In this document: positions 8,743 to 17,526 of the stretch, in pieces
Position numbering within the stretch: position 1 is the stretch's first letter
Layout: every line of letters starts with the position of its first letter
Assembly: GCF_028750675.1 (NCBI RefSeq)
Contig: NZ_JAQQPZ010000004.1
Span: forward strand, 124,001 to 188,000
Direction: 5' to 3'
Length of the DNA stretch: 64,000 nt
Source of the DNA: Shewanella metallivivens
GTDB taxonomy: Bacteria > Pseudomonadota > Gammaproteobacteria > Enterobacterales > Shewanellaceae
Translations under genes and position numbers: made by a program
The notes under the pieces: generated by a model
What the model saw: the letters and a program-made list of their open reading frames with translations, nothing else
What the model was told of the DNA's origin: nothing
The model's database searches: none

Positions 8743-11700
8743 ATGATTGACATCACCATAGACGGCGTACCCCTATCACTGCCCCAGGCAGATAGCTTGC
8801 TTAAAGCCGCCACCGATGCCGGTATTAACATCCCTAGCTTGTGTGACTTTTCTCACAATCAAGCCAAGCAGCCCTGTAACTTGTGCCAAGTGCAAATCAA
8901 AAATCATGACGGTAGTTTGCGCTGTGCTCGTGCATGTGAAACCGCATTAGAAACAGGCTTAGATGTGATTACCCAATCAAGCTATTTAAGTAAAGTGCGC
9001 CAGCAAGCACTCAACGACATCTTAAGTGATCACTTTGCCGACTGTGAGGCGCCATGCCAAACCGCCTGCCCTGCAGGTGTTGATGTGCAATCTTATCTTT
9101 ACCATATAGGTAAAGGCGACCATCACGAAGCGGTTAAAGTCATTAAGCAAACCTTACCGTTACCCTTATCGATTGGCCGTGTCTGCCCCGCATTTTGTGA
9201 AGCAGAGTGTCGCCGAGGGCTCGTAGATGAGCCCGTGGCCATTAGGCAACTAAAGCGTCATGCTGCTGATTTAGACTTAAATGATCTCGAGTCTTACGTG
9301 CCACCAAAAGCCCCATCAACTAACAAACGCATCGCCATTATTGGTAGCGGGCCAGCAGGTCTTACCGCAGGCTATTATCTGTCAAATAACGGCCACGATG
9401 TCACCATTATGGAGTCGGCTGAAAAAGCCGGTGGCTGGTTACGTTATGGCATACCAGAGTATCGCTTACCTAAAGCAATTTTAGATAAAGAAATTGAGCT
9501 ACTCACCCGTAACGGACTTAAGATTAAAACGGGTTGTGCACTGGGCCGTGATACTAATTTAACCGAGTTAGTGGCTAACTATGATGCGGTTTGTCTTGCC
9601 ATTGGTGCGCAAAAAGCCGTACCAATGAACTACCCAGGTAGCGACTTACAAGGCTGCTATTTAGGTGTCGATTATTTACGCGATTATTGCACCGACAAAA
9701 AATTAATCACAGGTAAAAAAGTCGCGGTCATTGGTGGAGGAAATACCGCAATAGATTGTGCTCGCACTGCACTAAGAGATGGCGCCGATGTCACCTTAAT
9801 CTATCGCCGTAGTCGCGAAGACATGCCCGCCGAACCCTACGAAATTCACGAGGCCGAAGTCGAAGGGGTTAAGTTTCATTTTCTGACAAACCCAATTGAA
9901 AACCACAGCGACAACCAAGGGCGTGTCTGTTCTGTCACCTTTGCCAAAATGGCATTGGGCGAGCCAGATTCTTCTGGTCGACGTTCGCCTAAAGCCACTG
10001 GCGAAACCTTTGAAGAAGCTTTCGATACCGTGATCCCAGCCGTGTCTCAACAGGTCGATGTCGACTTTTTAGAACAGCCCGAAAATCAAATAGACACAGG
10101 TCACCTTGCACTTAGCCGCTGGCACACTTTCTTGGGGTGTGAGCAAACCATGTCAGCAGGGGTTGAAAAACTGTTTGTTATTGGTGATTCACGCACCGGC
10201 CCTGGCACAGCTGTAGCCGCGGTTGCTGATGGTCGCAAAGCCGCTGAAGCCATTGAAGGTTTACTTAAAGAAGGCTTAACCTGCCACTTAGAGCCACAAC
10301 AATTTAACTCACGCAAAGCAAAAAAAACCGCCTTGTTAGCGGCAAACTCATACCCAGAACTATACCCTGACACCACCAGACATCCGCGCTTAAAAATGCC
10401 CGAACTCAACCAGCTCACACGCACGGTTAACTTTGCTGAAGTTGAACTCGGTTTTAAACCAGACAAAGCAATGCAAGAAGCGCTGCGCTGCCTAGAGTGT
10501 GCCTGCCAAGCGAACACAGACTGTAAATTACGTGACTATGCCACCGAATATAAAGTCGATAGCAATAGTATTGAACAGCCCAACGCCCGCAAATTTAAAG
10601 TCGATAATAGCGCCCCATTTATTACCTTTGATGCCAATCGCTGCATCAGTTGCGGAGCCTGTGTTGAAGCTTGCCACCAGCAAAGTGGCCATAATGTGAT
10701 TAGCTTTGCGCCCAATAGTTACCAAGCACTACCCGATGCAGCAATAGCAGACAACAGCCGAAATGCGCCACGCGTAGGCTTTAGCGCATCAATGAATGAC
10801 AGTGATTGTGTGCAGTGTGGTAACTGTGTGCAAGTATGCCCAACGGGTGCATTAGTCGATGCCAGAGATAAAACCCAAGGCACCCACCGAAAACTAACCA
10901 AAACCTCAACGGTATGTACTTATTGTGGTGTCGGTTGTCGGGTTGAGTTACATGTTGATCAAACCAAAAACCGCGTAATGCGCGTCACTGGCGACAGCAA
11001 CTCACTGGTTAATGAAGGTATGTTGTGTGTAAAAGGCCGCTCTGGTTTTGATTTTTTAAACAGCCCTAAGCGTCTTACCTCACCATTAATCCGTAAAAAT
11101 GGTCAGTTACAACCAGCAAGCTGGAGCGAAGCCATAAACTACATTGCCGAGCAACTTAAGCCGATTAAAGAGGCTGCTGGGCCAAGTAAATTTGCCGCAT
11201 TATCTTCAGCGAAATGCACCAACGAAGAAAACTATTTAATGCAAAAGTTTACCCGTAGCATTATGGGCACTAACAGCATCGACCACTGCGCAAGATTGTG
11301 TCATTCATCATCGGTTGCAGGCTTATTCGATACCATTGGTGGTGGGGCAATGACCAATGATATTCCTAGCATAAAAGAGTCTGATGTTATTTTTATTATC
11401 GGCTCAGATACCACCAGTGCTCACCCTATTATTGCTTCTCACATTAAACGTGCTGTCAGCCAGCATGGTGCGCGCTTAATTGTGGCAGACCCTAAAAAAA
11501 CCACCATAGCAGACAGCGCCACCCTCTATGTCTCCCATAAACCCGGCACAGACGTTATGCTGCTCAATGCCATCATGCAGCAGATTATTCTCAATAATTG
11601 GCAAGACCAAGATTACATTGATAATCGGGTTGAATATTACGAGTTACTTAAGCAAGAAGTACTCAAATCAGAGTACAACCTAAAAAATGCGTCATTACTT

Positions 11701-12963
11701 ACCGGTGTCAGCGCTGAAGACATTGCCGCAATGGCAAAAATGATTGGTACCGCAACCAAAACGGCCATGTACTATGCAATGGGAATCACCCAACATACCA
11801 CCGGCTATGACAACGTAGTATCGACCTCTAATTTACAATTATTGTGTGGCAATATCGGCGTGGTCGGCGGCGGATTAAACCCATTACGCGGCCAAAGTAA
11901 TGTGCAAGGCGCGTGTGATATGGGCGCGCTACCCGATTTTTATCCGGGTTATCAAAAAATCAATAACCCAGCCAATAACGCCAAATTTGCCCATGCATGG
12001 GGTAACAGCTCATTGCCTTCGACACCCGGTTATGCAGCAACAGAAATCATGCATGCCATTGTCAAAAATAAAATCGATGCTTTATATATATTGGGCGAAA
12101 ATCCTGTGCTGAGCGACCCAGATCAGGCCCATGTCATTGCCGCACTTAAAAAAATTAACTTTATGGTAGTGCAAGATATCTTCTTAACCGAAACCGCTCA
12201 AATGGCGCATGTGGTACTGCCTGCCAGCGCCTTTGCAGAAAAACAAGGCCACTTCACCAACACTGAACGCCGAGTACAACAACTTCGAGTTGCATTAACC
12301 CCACCGGGTGAGGCAATGCTCGACTGGCAAATCATCCAAATGATTGCTAATAAACTCGATGCCAATTGGCAATATCAAAGCGCCAAGGATATTTGGCAAG
12401 AAATCAACCAGGTTACCCCGCAGTATCAAGGCTTAAATTGGCAACGTCTCGAGCATAAAGTAGATGGTTTACAGTGGCCATGTTTTGATGAACATCACCC
12501 CGGCACACCGGTTTTACATAGCGAAACCTTTTTACGCGGTAAAGGACGCATGATACCAGTCCGTTATCTTTTCCCGGCAGAAATGCCCGACAGCGATTAC
12601 CCACTAATCTTGTCTACTGGTCGTTTATTGGAGCAATTTCATACCGGCACCATGACCCGTAAAACCCCAGAACTTGATATTAAAGGGGCGCCAAGAGTGA
12701 TGATTTCGGTATATGACGCCGAGCAACTCGGTGTTAAAAATGGTGATATGTTAACCCTCAGTACGCGCCGAGGCACCATCGACATCGCGGCTTTTGTCAC
12801 TAAGCGGGCACAGGTTGGGGTATTATTTTTACCCTTCCACTTTGCCGAATCTGCCGCTAACAAACTGACGATTAATGCATTAGATCCCATTGCAAAAATC
12901 CCTGAGTTTAAGGTGTGTTCAGTTAAAGCAGAAAAGTCACAACACACACTGACAGTGGCATAG
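8743..12963 (+). CDS. Formate dehydrogenase alpha subunit fused to ferredoxin and GltD-like NAD(P)H module
   Basis: A 1406-residue fusion. Residues 1-75 hold a plant-type [2Fe-2S] domain (Cys34, 45, 48, 61). Residues about 100-165 hold the GltD-type Cys clusters (CEAPCQTACPAG and CPAFCEAECRRG). Two dinucleotide-binding Rossmann motifs follow (about 197 and 326) as in glutamate synthase small subunit. Two [4Fe-4S] ferredoxin repeats lie near 630-710 (CISCGACVEAC, CVQCGNCVQVC). From about 720 comes a molybdopterin oxidoreductase domain with its own cluster (CTYCGVGC) and active-site Cys853 in CARLCHSS, where E. coli FdhF has selenocysteine. The C-terminal molydopterin dinucleotide-binding domain is present. 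It oxidises formate to CO2, with electrons probably exchanged with NAD(P)H through the GltD module. It has no Tat signal, so it is cytoplasmic. No other subunit gene is adjacent. Confidence 0.9.
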   Translation: MIDITIDGVPLSLPQADSLLKAATDAGINIPSLCDFSHNQAKQPCNLCQVQIKNHDGSLRCARACETALETGLDVITQSSYLSKVRQQALNDILSDHFADCEAPCQTACPAGVDVQSYLYHIGKGDHHEAVKVIKQTLPLPLSIGRVCPAFCEAECRRGLVDEPVAIRQLKRHAADLDLNDLESYVPPKAPSTNKRIAIIGSGPAGLTAGYYLSNNGHDVTIMESAEKAGGWLRYGIPEYRLPKAILDKEIELLTRNGLKIKTGCALGRDTNLTELVANYDAVCLAIGAQKAVPMNYPGSDLQGCYLGVDYLRDYCTDKKLITGKKVAVIGGGNTAIDCARTALRDGADVTLIYRRSREDMPAEPYEIHEAEVEGVKFHFLTNPIENHSDNQGRVCSVTFAKMALGEPDSSGRRSPKATGETFEEAFDTVIPAVSQQVDVDFLEQPENQIDTGHLALSRWHTFLGCEQTMSAGVEKLFVIGDSRTGPGTAVAAVADGRKAAEAIEGLLKEGLTCHLEPQQFNSRKAKKTALLAANSYPELYPDTTRHPRLKMPELNQLTRTVNFAEVELGFKPDKAMQEALRCLECACQANTDCKLRDYATEYKVDSNSIEQPNARKFKVDNSAPFITFDANRCISCGACVEACHQQSGHNVISFAPNSYQALPDAAIADNSRNAPRVGFSASMNDSDCVQCGNCVQVCPTGALVDARDKTQGTHRKLTKTSTVCTYCGVGCRVELHVDQTKNRVMRVTGDSNSLVNEGMLCVKGRSGFDFLNSPKRLTSPLIRKNGQLQPASWSEAINYIAEQLKPIKEAAGPSKFAALSSAKCTNEENYLMQKFTRSIMGTNSIDHCARLCHSSSVAGLFDTIGGGAMTNDIPSIKESDVIFIIGSDTTSAHPIIASHIKRAVSQHGARLIVADPKKTTIADSATLYVSHKPGTDVMLLNAIMQQIILNNWQDQDYIDNRVEYYELLKQEVLKSEYNLKNASLLTGVSAEDIAAMAKMIGTATKTAMYYAMGITQHTTGYDNVVSTSNLQLLCGNIGVVGGGLNPLRGQSNVQGACDMGALPDFYPGYQKINNPANNAKFAHAWGNSSLPSTPGYAATEIMHAIVKNKIDALYILGENPVLSDPDQAHVIAALKKINFMVVQDIFLTETAQMAHVVLPASAFAEKQGHFTNTERRVQQLRVALTPPGEAMLDWQIIQMIANKLDANWQYQSAKDIWQEINQVTPQYQGLNWQRLEHKVDGLQWPCFDEHHPGTPVLHSETFLRGKGRMIPVRYLFPAEMPDSDYPLILSTGRLLEQFHTGTMTRKTPELDIKGAPRVMISVYDAEQLGVKNGDMLTLSTRRGTIDIAAFVTKRAQVGVLFLPFHFAESAANKLTINALDPIAKIPEFKVCSVKAEKSQHTLTVA

Positions 12964-13002
12964 TTTAAATGAGAAGTCGTAGTCACAGCTGCCGCTAAAA
13001 CC

Positions 13003-13037
13003 AAAATGCCTCGTCCTAATTAGGACGAGGCATTTTT
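13003..13037. terminator. Bidirectional intrinsic terminator after formate dehydrogenase
   Basis: A perfect 17-bp palindrome (arms 13003-13019 and 13020-13036) with A-rich and T-rich outer ends. It can end the formate dehydrogenase transcript on plus and the small membrane-protein gene (stop at 13074) on minus. Confidence 0.85.
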
Positions 13038-13073
13038 ATCACGATACAGTTATCTAACTAAAACGATTAACGA

Positions 13074-13295
13074 CTATCCATTAACCACTGCTGGCGTAAT
13101 CTCGATATCTTTTTTAAGCACAAGCACAACAAGGAAAACCAAACCTAAAATAGGCACTATCGATAACCCTGCACCAATCACACCGGCTAAAACCGGCGAT
13201 TGTGTTTTACGACGACCTAAGTAATAACAAATACAGCCCATAACTAGCGCAAAAACAATAATCAATTGCCCAACCAAAGTTGCATTAAAATCCAT
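13074..13295 (-). CDS. Small hypothetical membrane protein, two transmembrane segments
   Basis: A 73-residue protein with two hydrophobic helices (about 8-26 and 36-60) separated by a basic loop (YLGRRKTQ). The C-terminal tail is short. GGAGAGG lies 8 nt upstream of the ATG and the gene ends before a strong terminator, which supports a real gene. No family is recognised. Function unknown; it may be a small inner-membrane protein with a modulatory role. Confidence 0.7.
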   Translation of the reverse strand: MDFNATLVGQLIIVFALVMGCICYYLGRRKTQSPVLAGVIGAGLSIVPILGLVFLVVLVLKKDIEITPAVVNG

Positions 13296-13524
13296 TTACC
13301 CTCTCCAAATTAACAGTTCGATGTAACACCATAACGTTCATCATTTAAACATATTTAATACAATATATTACTCACAGTAAAGTGAAGTATTATTATTCGC
13401 TAAATAAGCGATGTTATTTGCAACATTAACCCACGCAGCTTCCGCGCTAAACTTGCCATTTTGCTGAATTATCGGTAGTTTTAACCACATTGAAAGATGT
13501 AAAAATAACAACAAAGGATTACGA

Positions 13525-14367
13525 ATGGGAAACATACTTTGGGTGGCCTCTTACCCTAAATCGGGTAACACTTGGGTACGCGCTTTTTTAGAGAACTACA
13601 TTCAAAATCAAGATCAGCCTATCGATATTAATACGATGCACACCATTTCTACTGCCGAATCTGCAGCGCATCGTTATCAAGCTTATTTACCTAAAGATAA
13701 AGCCGCAACCACAGAGCTTACCTTAGAAGAAATCAGTGTTTTACGCCCTCAAGTGCAAGCCGATATCGCCCATCAAGCACAAGGCACCACATTCGTAAAA
13801 ACTCACAATTATTTAGGCGAGTACAACGGCCAACCATTACATAACTCTTCTGTTACCTCCGGGGCAATTTATGTTGTGCGTAATCCACTTGATGTGGTGA
13901 TTTCGATGGCCAATTACTTTGATTACACCATAGATGAAGCCATTGCCTACATGGCAGAAGAAATGACCGGTACCCCAAACGAAGCGCCACATGTTCCACA
14001 AATTATTACCTCGTGGTCGATGCACGTATCGAGCTGGACAAGCGATGATACGTCAAAGCTCATTTTGCGCTATGAAGACATGTTAGATGATCCTAAAAAA
14101 GCCTTCCGCAAAGTTGAGTCATTTTTAGGTTTAAAGAAAGATCCTGCAAGGCTCAAAAATGCCATTAAGCATTCATCATTTGCACAATTAAAAGCCCAAG
14201 AAGCCAAACGTGGATTTGTAGAAAAACATGAAAATGCCAATGCCTTCTTTAGGAAAGGCGGTAAGCATCAATGGCAATCACTGCTCACTCCAGAACAAGT
14301 AAAACGCATTGTTGATACCCATTACGAACAAATGAAGCGCTTTAAGTATTTACCTGCTGGGATGTAA
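13525..14367 (+). CDS. Sulfotransferase domain protein (P-loop, PAPS-dependent type)
   Basis: A 280-residue protein. YPKSGNTW (about 9-16) is the 5'-phosphosulfate-binding loop. The 3'-phosphate motif is IYVVRNPLDVVISMANYF, and a later block (ILRYEDMLDDPKKAFRKVESFLGL) is typical of cytosolic-type sulfotransferases. GFVEKHENANAFFRKGGKHQW supplies the conserved RKG motif. These enzymes transfer sulfate from PAPS to hydroxyl or amino acceptors. An AAAGGA ribosome site precedes ATG 13525. The gene is isolated, with terminators on both sides of its unit and no polysaccharide genes next to it. Acceptor unknown. Confidence 0.9.
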   Translation: MGNILWVASYPKSGNTWVRAFLENYIQNQDQPIDINTMHTISTAESAAHRYQAYLPKDKAATTELTLEEISVLRPQVQADIAHQAQGTTFVKTHNYLGEYNGQPLHNSSVTSGAIYVVRNPLDVVISMANYFDYTIDEAIAYMAEEMTGTPNEAPHVPQIITSWSMHVSSWTSDDTSKLILRYEDMLDDPKKAFRKVESFLGLKKDPARLKNAIKHSSFAQLKAQEAKRGFVEKHENANAFFRKGGKHQWQSLLTPEQVKRIVDTHYEQMKRFKYLPAGM

Positions 14368-14380
14368 CCAGCTAACATAA

Positions 14381-14416
14381 AAAAACGTCCTAGTGCAGCT
14401 GCACTAGGACGTTTTT
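14381..14416. terminator. Bidirectional intrinsic terminator between sulfotransferase and lgt
   Basis: An 18-bp perfect palindrome (arms 14381-14398 and 14399-14416) with A5 and T5 ends. It is placed between two convergent genes. Confidence 0.9.
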
Positions 14417-14434
14417 ATTAACGATGTTCATCAG

Positions 14435-15211
14435 TTAGCGTTGCTTGCGATAAGCCATCACTAACAACACCACGCCCGTCAATAAAAATGGCAAACTTAA
14501 CCATTGGCCAGCACTTAACATCGACTCATGGTAAGCCGCCTGGCTGACTTTAACGCTTTCTATCGCAATGCGCGCACTGAATACTGAGACTAAAAACACC
14601 CCAAAAATAGCACCGTGTTTTTGCTTCATATTGGTGTATTTGTAAATGGCGTAAAGGCCAATAAAAATCAATAAATACGCGAGTGACTCATACAGCTGCG
14701 CCGGGTGACGCGGCAACATATCAATCCGTTTAAAAATAATGCCCCAAGGCTGAGTGGTTGGCTCACCTAAAATTTCAGAGTTAGCAAAGTTAGCCATGCG
14801 CACAAAAAAGCCAAATATTGCGGTTGCAATGGCTAGACGATCAAGCAAAAACAAAAACGGCAACTTCACTTTACGTTGGTAGTAATACAAGGCCAATATG
14901 GCACCTAAACCACCACCATGGCTGGCTAAACCACCTTCCCAAATGGCCAGAATTTTAAGTGGATTAGCAAAATAATACCCAGGGTCATAGAAAACACAAT
15001 GGGCTAAACGAGCACCAACAATAATGCCCACAACGCAATACACCAAAAGATTATCTAACGACTCAACATCAAGCCCCTCTTTTGTGTAAATCCGTTTCAT
15101 CACCTGAAAACCAGTGGCAATCGCTAACGCAAAAAGTGCACCATACCAATGTACAGTTAAGCCCATAAACGAAACTAATATAGGGTCAAAATCCCAGACG
15201 ATGTGTTCCAA
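14435..15211 (-). CDS. lgt: Prolipoprotein diacylglyceryl transferase, atypical
   Basis: A 258-residue membrane protein with about seven hydrophobic helices. It carries the Lgt hallmarks: HWYGALFALA near the N-terminus, WEGGLASHGGGLG, the Lgt signature region RMANFANSEILGEPT, RHPAQLYES and a late Arg (SARIAIE). Lgt moves diacylglycerol from phosphatidylglycerol onto the lipobox Cys. Several blocks differ from the enterobacterial enzyme (WDGGMSFHGG, GRLGNFINGELWG) and look closer to Bacteroidetes Lgt. It is not beside thyA or ptsP-type neighbours seen with the main gammaproteobacterial lgt, so it may be a second copy acquired by transfer. Confidence 0.85.
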   Translation of the reverse strand: MEHIVWDFDPILVSFMGLTVHWYGALFALAIATGFQVMKRIYTKEGLDVESLDNLLVYCVVGIIVGARLAHCVFYDPGYYFANPLKILAIWEGGLASHGGGLGAILALYYYQRKVKLPFLFLLDRLAIATAIFGFFVRMANFANSEILGEPTTQPWGIIFKRIDMLPRHPAQLYESLAYLLIFIGLYAIYKYTNMKQKHGAIFGVFLVSVFSARIAIESVKVSQAAYHESMLSAGQWLSLPFLLTGVVLLVMAYRKQR

Positions 15212-15397
15212 ATTGCCTACTCCAATTGCAATGTTGTTTTATCGCATTATGCTAAAACAACTTTACGACAGATGATACGTAACTGAAGAGAAAGTTTCAT
15301 TAATCTAAGTGAGGTAAATTAACAATGAGGTTGTAAATAAGGTAACATTTAGTGTAATCGATGCTAAATCTCCTGATTGTTAGAGTTAACCCAATTA

Positions 15398-16246
15398 ATG
15401 ACCGATAAAACCGAATACCATATTGATGTGCTTGAGCACAGTACTGATGCAATTAATCTGCTGGCACAAGCAAGTGGTTTAGGTAAGCAAGTATTAAAAG
15501 ATGCCATGCAAAAAGGCGCGGTTTGGCATACTCACGGCAAACAAACCAATCGAATTAGGCGGGCTAAAAAGCCCTTACAACCCGGCGATAAACTTCATCT
15601 TTACTTCAATCAATACATTTTAGATGAGCAAGTAGCACCTGCAGAGTTGTTGTTTGATGAAACTGACTACAGTGTATGGTACAAGCCTTACGGCATGCGC
15701 TGCCAAGGGTCAAAGTGGAGCGACCACACCACCATTAATCGTTTTGCTGAATTAAACATGCAGCCACAGCGCAATGCATTTATAATTCATCGTCTTGACC
15801 GTGCTGCCACTGGATTATTAATCCTAGGTCACAGTAAAAAAGCCACTGCCGCTATCGCTAAACTATTTGAAACTCGCGCATTAGAAAAACACTATCAAGT
15901 GATTGTTCACGGCAAGTTTTCCAGTGAAACGGTACAAATTGACACCCCTGTCGATAATAAACCGGCACTGTCTCATGCAACATTAATCACCTATCATTCA
16001 GGGCTCAATCAATCTAAAGTACAGGTCAAAATCGACACGGGGCGAAAGCATCAAATTCGTATTCATATGGCTAGCTTAGGGCATCCGGTGGTGGGTGACC
16101 GATTACATGGCGATGCCGATAACACTGCGCCCGATCTTAAATTAACCTCGTGTTATTTTACGTTTGTTTGCCCGTTATCCGGCAAACTCAAGGTCTTTGA
16201 ACTACCTGAACAATACCGCCCCCAATTTGTAGATGAACAGCCGTAA
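15398..16246 (+). CDS. RluA-family RNA pseudouridine synthase
   Basis: A 282-residue protein when started at ATG 15398; the frame also allows TTG 15377. An S4-like N-terminal part (about 10-75) precedes the RluA catalytic domain. The signature is IIHRLDRAATGLLILGHSKK with catalytic Asp134. The RNA-binding motif GRKHQIRIHMASLGHPVVGD is also present. It should convert uridine to pseudouridine in an rRNA or tRNA; the target cannot be assigned. GMRCQGSKWSDH is an unusual insertion loop shared with a Shewanella-type subgroup as far as memory serves. Confidence 0.88.
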   Translation: MTDKTEYHIDVLEHSTDAINLLAQASGLGKQVLKDAMQKGAVWHTHGKQTNRIRRAKKPLQPGDKLHLYFNQYILDEQVAPAELLFDETDYSVWYKPYGMRCQGSKWSDHTTINRFAELNMQPQRNAFIIHRLDRAATGLLILGHSKKATAAIAKLFETRALEKHYQVIVHGKFSSETVQIDTPVDNKPALSHATLITYHSGLNQSKVQVKIDTGRKHQIRIHMASLGHPVVGDRLHGDADNTAPDLKLTSCYFTFVCPLSGKLKVFELPEQYRPQFVDEQP

Positions 16247-16295
16247 TAGCACAGCTGAACACTACATTAACTGGTTTCTACAATAGGATACACAT

Positions 16296-16964
16296 ATGCG
16301 TTTATTCATCCGTTTCGCACTCAGCTTAAGCGCATTAATTCTGTGCCAAAGCAGTTTTGCTGCCAGCTTACAGCTACCTAACAATGCCAATACAGTATTA
16401 GTGAATGGTGTCGCGACTGAGCAGCAACACGTTGCCTTAGACATCACTACTCCACAAGGGTTACAACAAATCGCCTTTCGCTATCATGCCCGCTTTAGAG
16501 ATCAAGGCAGTCAACATAGCTTTAGCTCTGATGTGATTATTTTGCGTTTTGCCGCGAGCGACCAGGACTATCAATTAGCCCTACCCAGCATCCGTTCTCA
16601 AAGCAGCGCAGCGCGGTTTAATGACTCACCAGCACTGACATTAACTGATCAGGCAGGTAATGCAGTTGAGTTTACCCAAGACAAACTAATGAAAAAAGGC
16701 TTACAGCTTGGCCGTGACTTTGAGCAAGAAATCGCAAAATACAATAACGCAGCCAACCCTGCTAGCTGGAGTGCAGCCAAAGAGACGACCACGCCAATCA
16801 CTTCAACTGTCTCCACCTCAACAGCAGCCACAGTGCCAGCCACGGTAATCACCGACAATACAGAACAACCCAACCAAGCTGAAGTGTCTACCATGCTCGA
16901 TTACTGGTACCAAAAAGCAAGTCCACAAACGCAAGCTGAATTTAAGGCCAGAATAAATCAATAA
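16296..16964 (+). CDS. DUF2057 family protein (YccT/CsgI-like), secreted
   Basis: A 222-residue protein with a clear signal peptide (MRLFIRFALSLSALILCQSS, cleavage after SFA near 23). The DUF2057 domain follows (LPNNANTVLVNGVATEQQ..., QQIAFRYHARFRDQG...VIILRF). In E. coli the homologue YccT/CsgI is a periplasmic inhibitor of curli polymerisation. Here no curli genes are visible in the window. The C-terminal third contains a Thr/Ser/Ala-rich low-complexity linker before a short helical tail. Confidence 0.85.
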   Translation: MRLFIRFALSLSALILCQSSFAASLQLPNNANTVLVNGVATEQQHVALDITTPQGLQQIAFRYHARFRDQGSQHSFSSDVIILRFAASDQDYQLALPSIRSQSSAARFNDSPALTLTDQAGNAVEFTQDKLMKKGLQLGRDFEQEIAKYNNAANPASWSAAKETTTPITSTVSTSTAATVPATVITDNTEQPNQAEVSTMLDYWYQKASPQTQAEFKARINQ

Positions 16965-17012
16965 TTAACCAGAGTTGAAGTTAATGAGCTTTTATTGAAG
17001 GTGTAAACGAAC

Positions 17013-17047
17013 AAAGCGATATATCCGCAGGTGTATATCGCTTTTTT
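17013..17047. terminator. Intrinsic terminator between DUF2057 gene and ybaK
   Basis: An 11-bp stem (17013-17023 with 17034-17044) and a 10-nt loop, followed by a T-run on the plus strand. It lies between convergent genes. Confidence 0.85.
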
Positions 17048-17048
17048 A

Positions 17049-17516
17049 TTAGGCGCAAATGTCGGCAAATGTCGCATTGAGTAAGCGCTGTAAATCATCA
17101 GGCTTAAGCGAAATATCGAGACCTCGTTTACCCGCACTCACATAGATTGTTTCAAACAGTTGCGCCGAAGCATCAATCACTGTCGCTAAGCGTCTTTTTT
17201 GCCCTAACGGACTGACGCCGCCAAGCACATAACCGCTAGACCGCTCAACGGCGACCGCCTCAGCCATTTGAGCTTTTTTAGCACCCGACGCTTTGGCCGT
17301 TAATTTCATACTCAACATTGCTGACACAGGTACAACTGCCACAGCTAATTTTTGATTATCAAGGCTCACCACCAAGGTTTTAAAGACTTGCTCGGCTGGT
17401 AAGGCTAATTTTTGCGCCGCTTCTAGGCCATAGGACTCGTTACTGGCATCATGTTGATACTCGTGCACCTTAAAATCAATCTTGTGCTTTTTTGCCATAT
17501 CAATTGCTGGGGTCAT
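17049..17516 (-). CDS. ybaK: Cys-tRNA(Pro)/Cys-tRNA(Cys) deacylase YbaK
   Basis: A 155-residue single YbaK/ProX domain. The catalytic Lys is in VFKTLVVSLDN, and GYVLGGVSPLGQKRRL is the conserved glycine loop of the family. It hydrolyses mischarged Cys-tRNA(Pro) in trans to prolyl-tRNA synthetase. Length and motifs match E. coli YbaK (159 residues). The ATG lies 10 bp downstream of the TDT transporter stop on the same strand, so co-transcription is likely. Confidence 0.92.
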   Translation of the reverse strand: MTPAIDMAKKHKIDFKVHEYQHDASNESYGLEAAQKLALPAEQVFKTLVVSLDNQKLAVAVVPVSAMLSMKLTAKASGAKKAQMAEAVAVERSSGYVLGGVSPLGQKRRLATVIDASAQLFETIYVSAGKRGLDISLKPDDLQRLLNATFADICA

Positions 17517-17526
17517 GACGCCTCAC

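Noticed and set aside
11287..11301. Selenocysteine at the formate dehydrogenase active site
   Set aside because: The codon at the position equal to FdhF Sec is TGT (Cys853) and there is no in-frame TGA or SECIS-like hairpin after it.
12639..13004. 121-codon minus-strand frame
   Set aside because: Antisense to the formate dehydrogenase C-terminus and runs into its terminator; a shadow frame.
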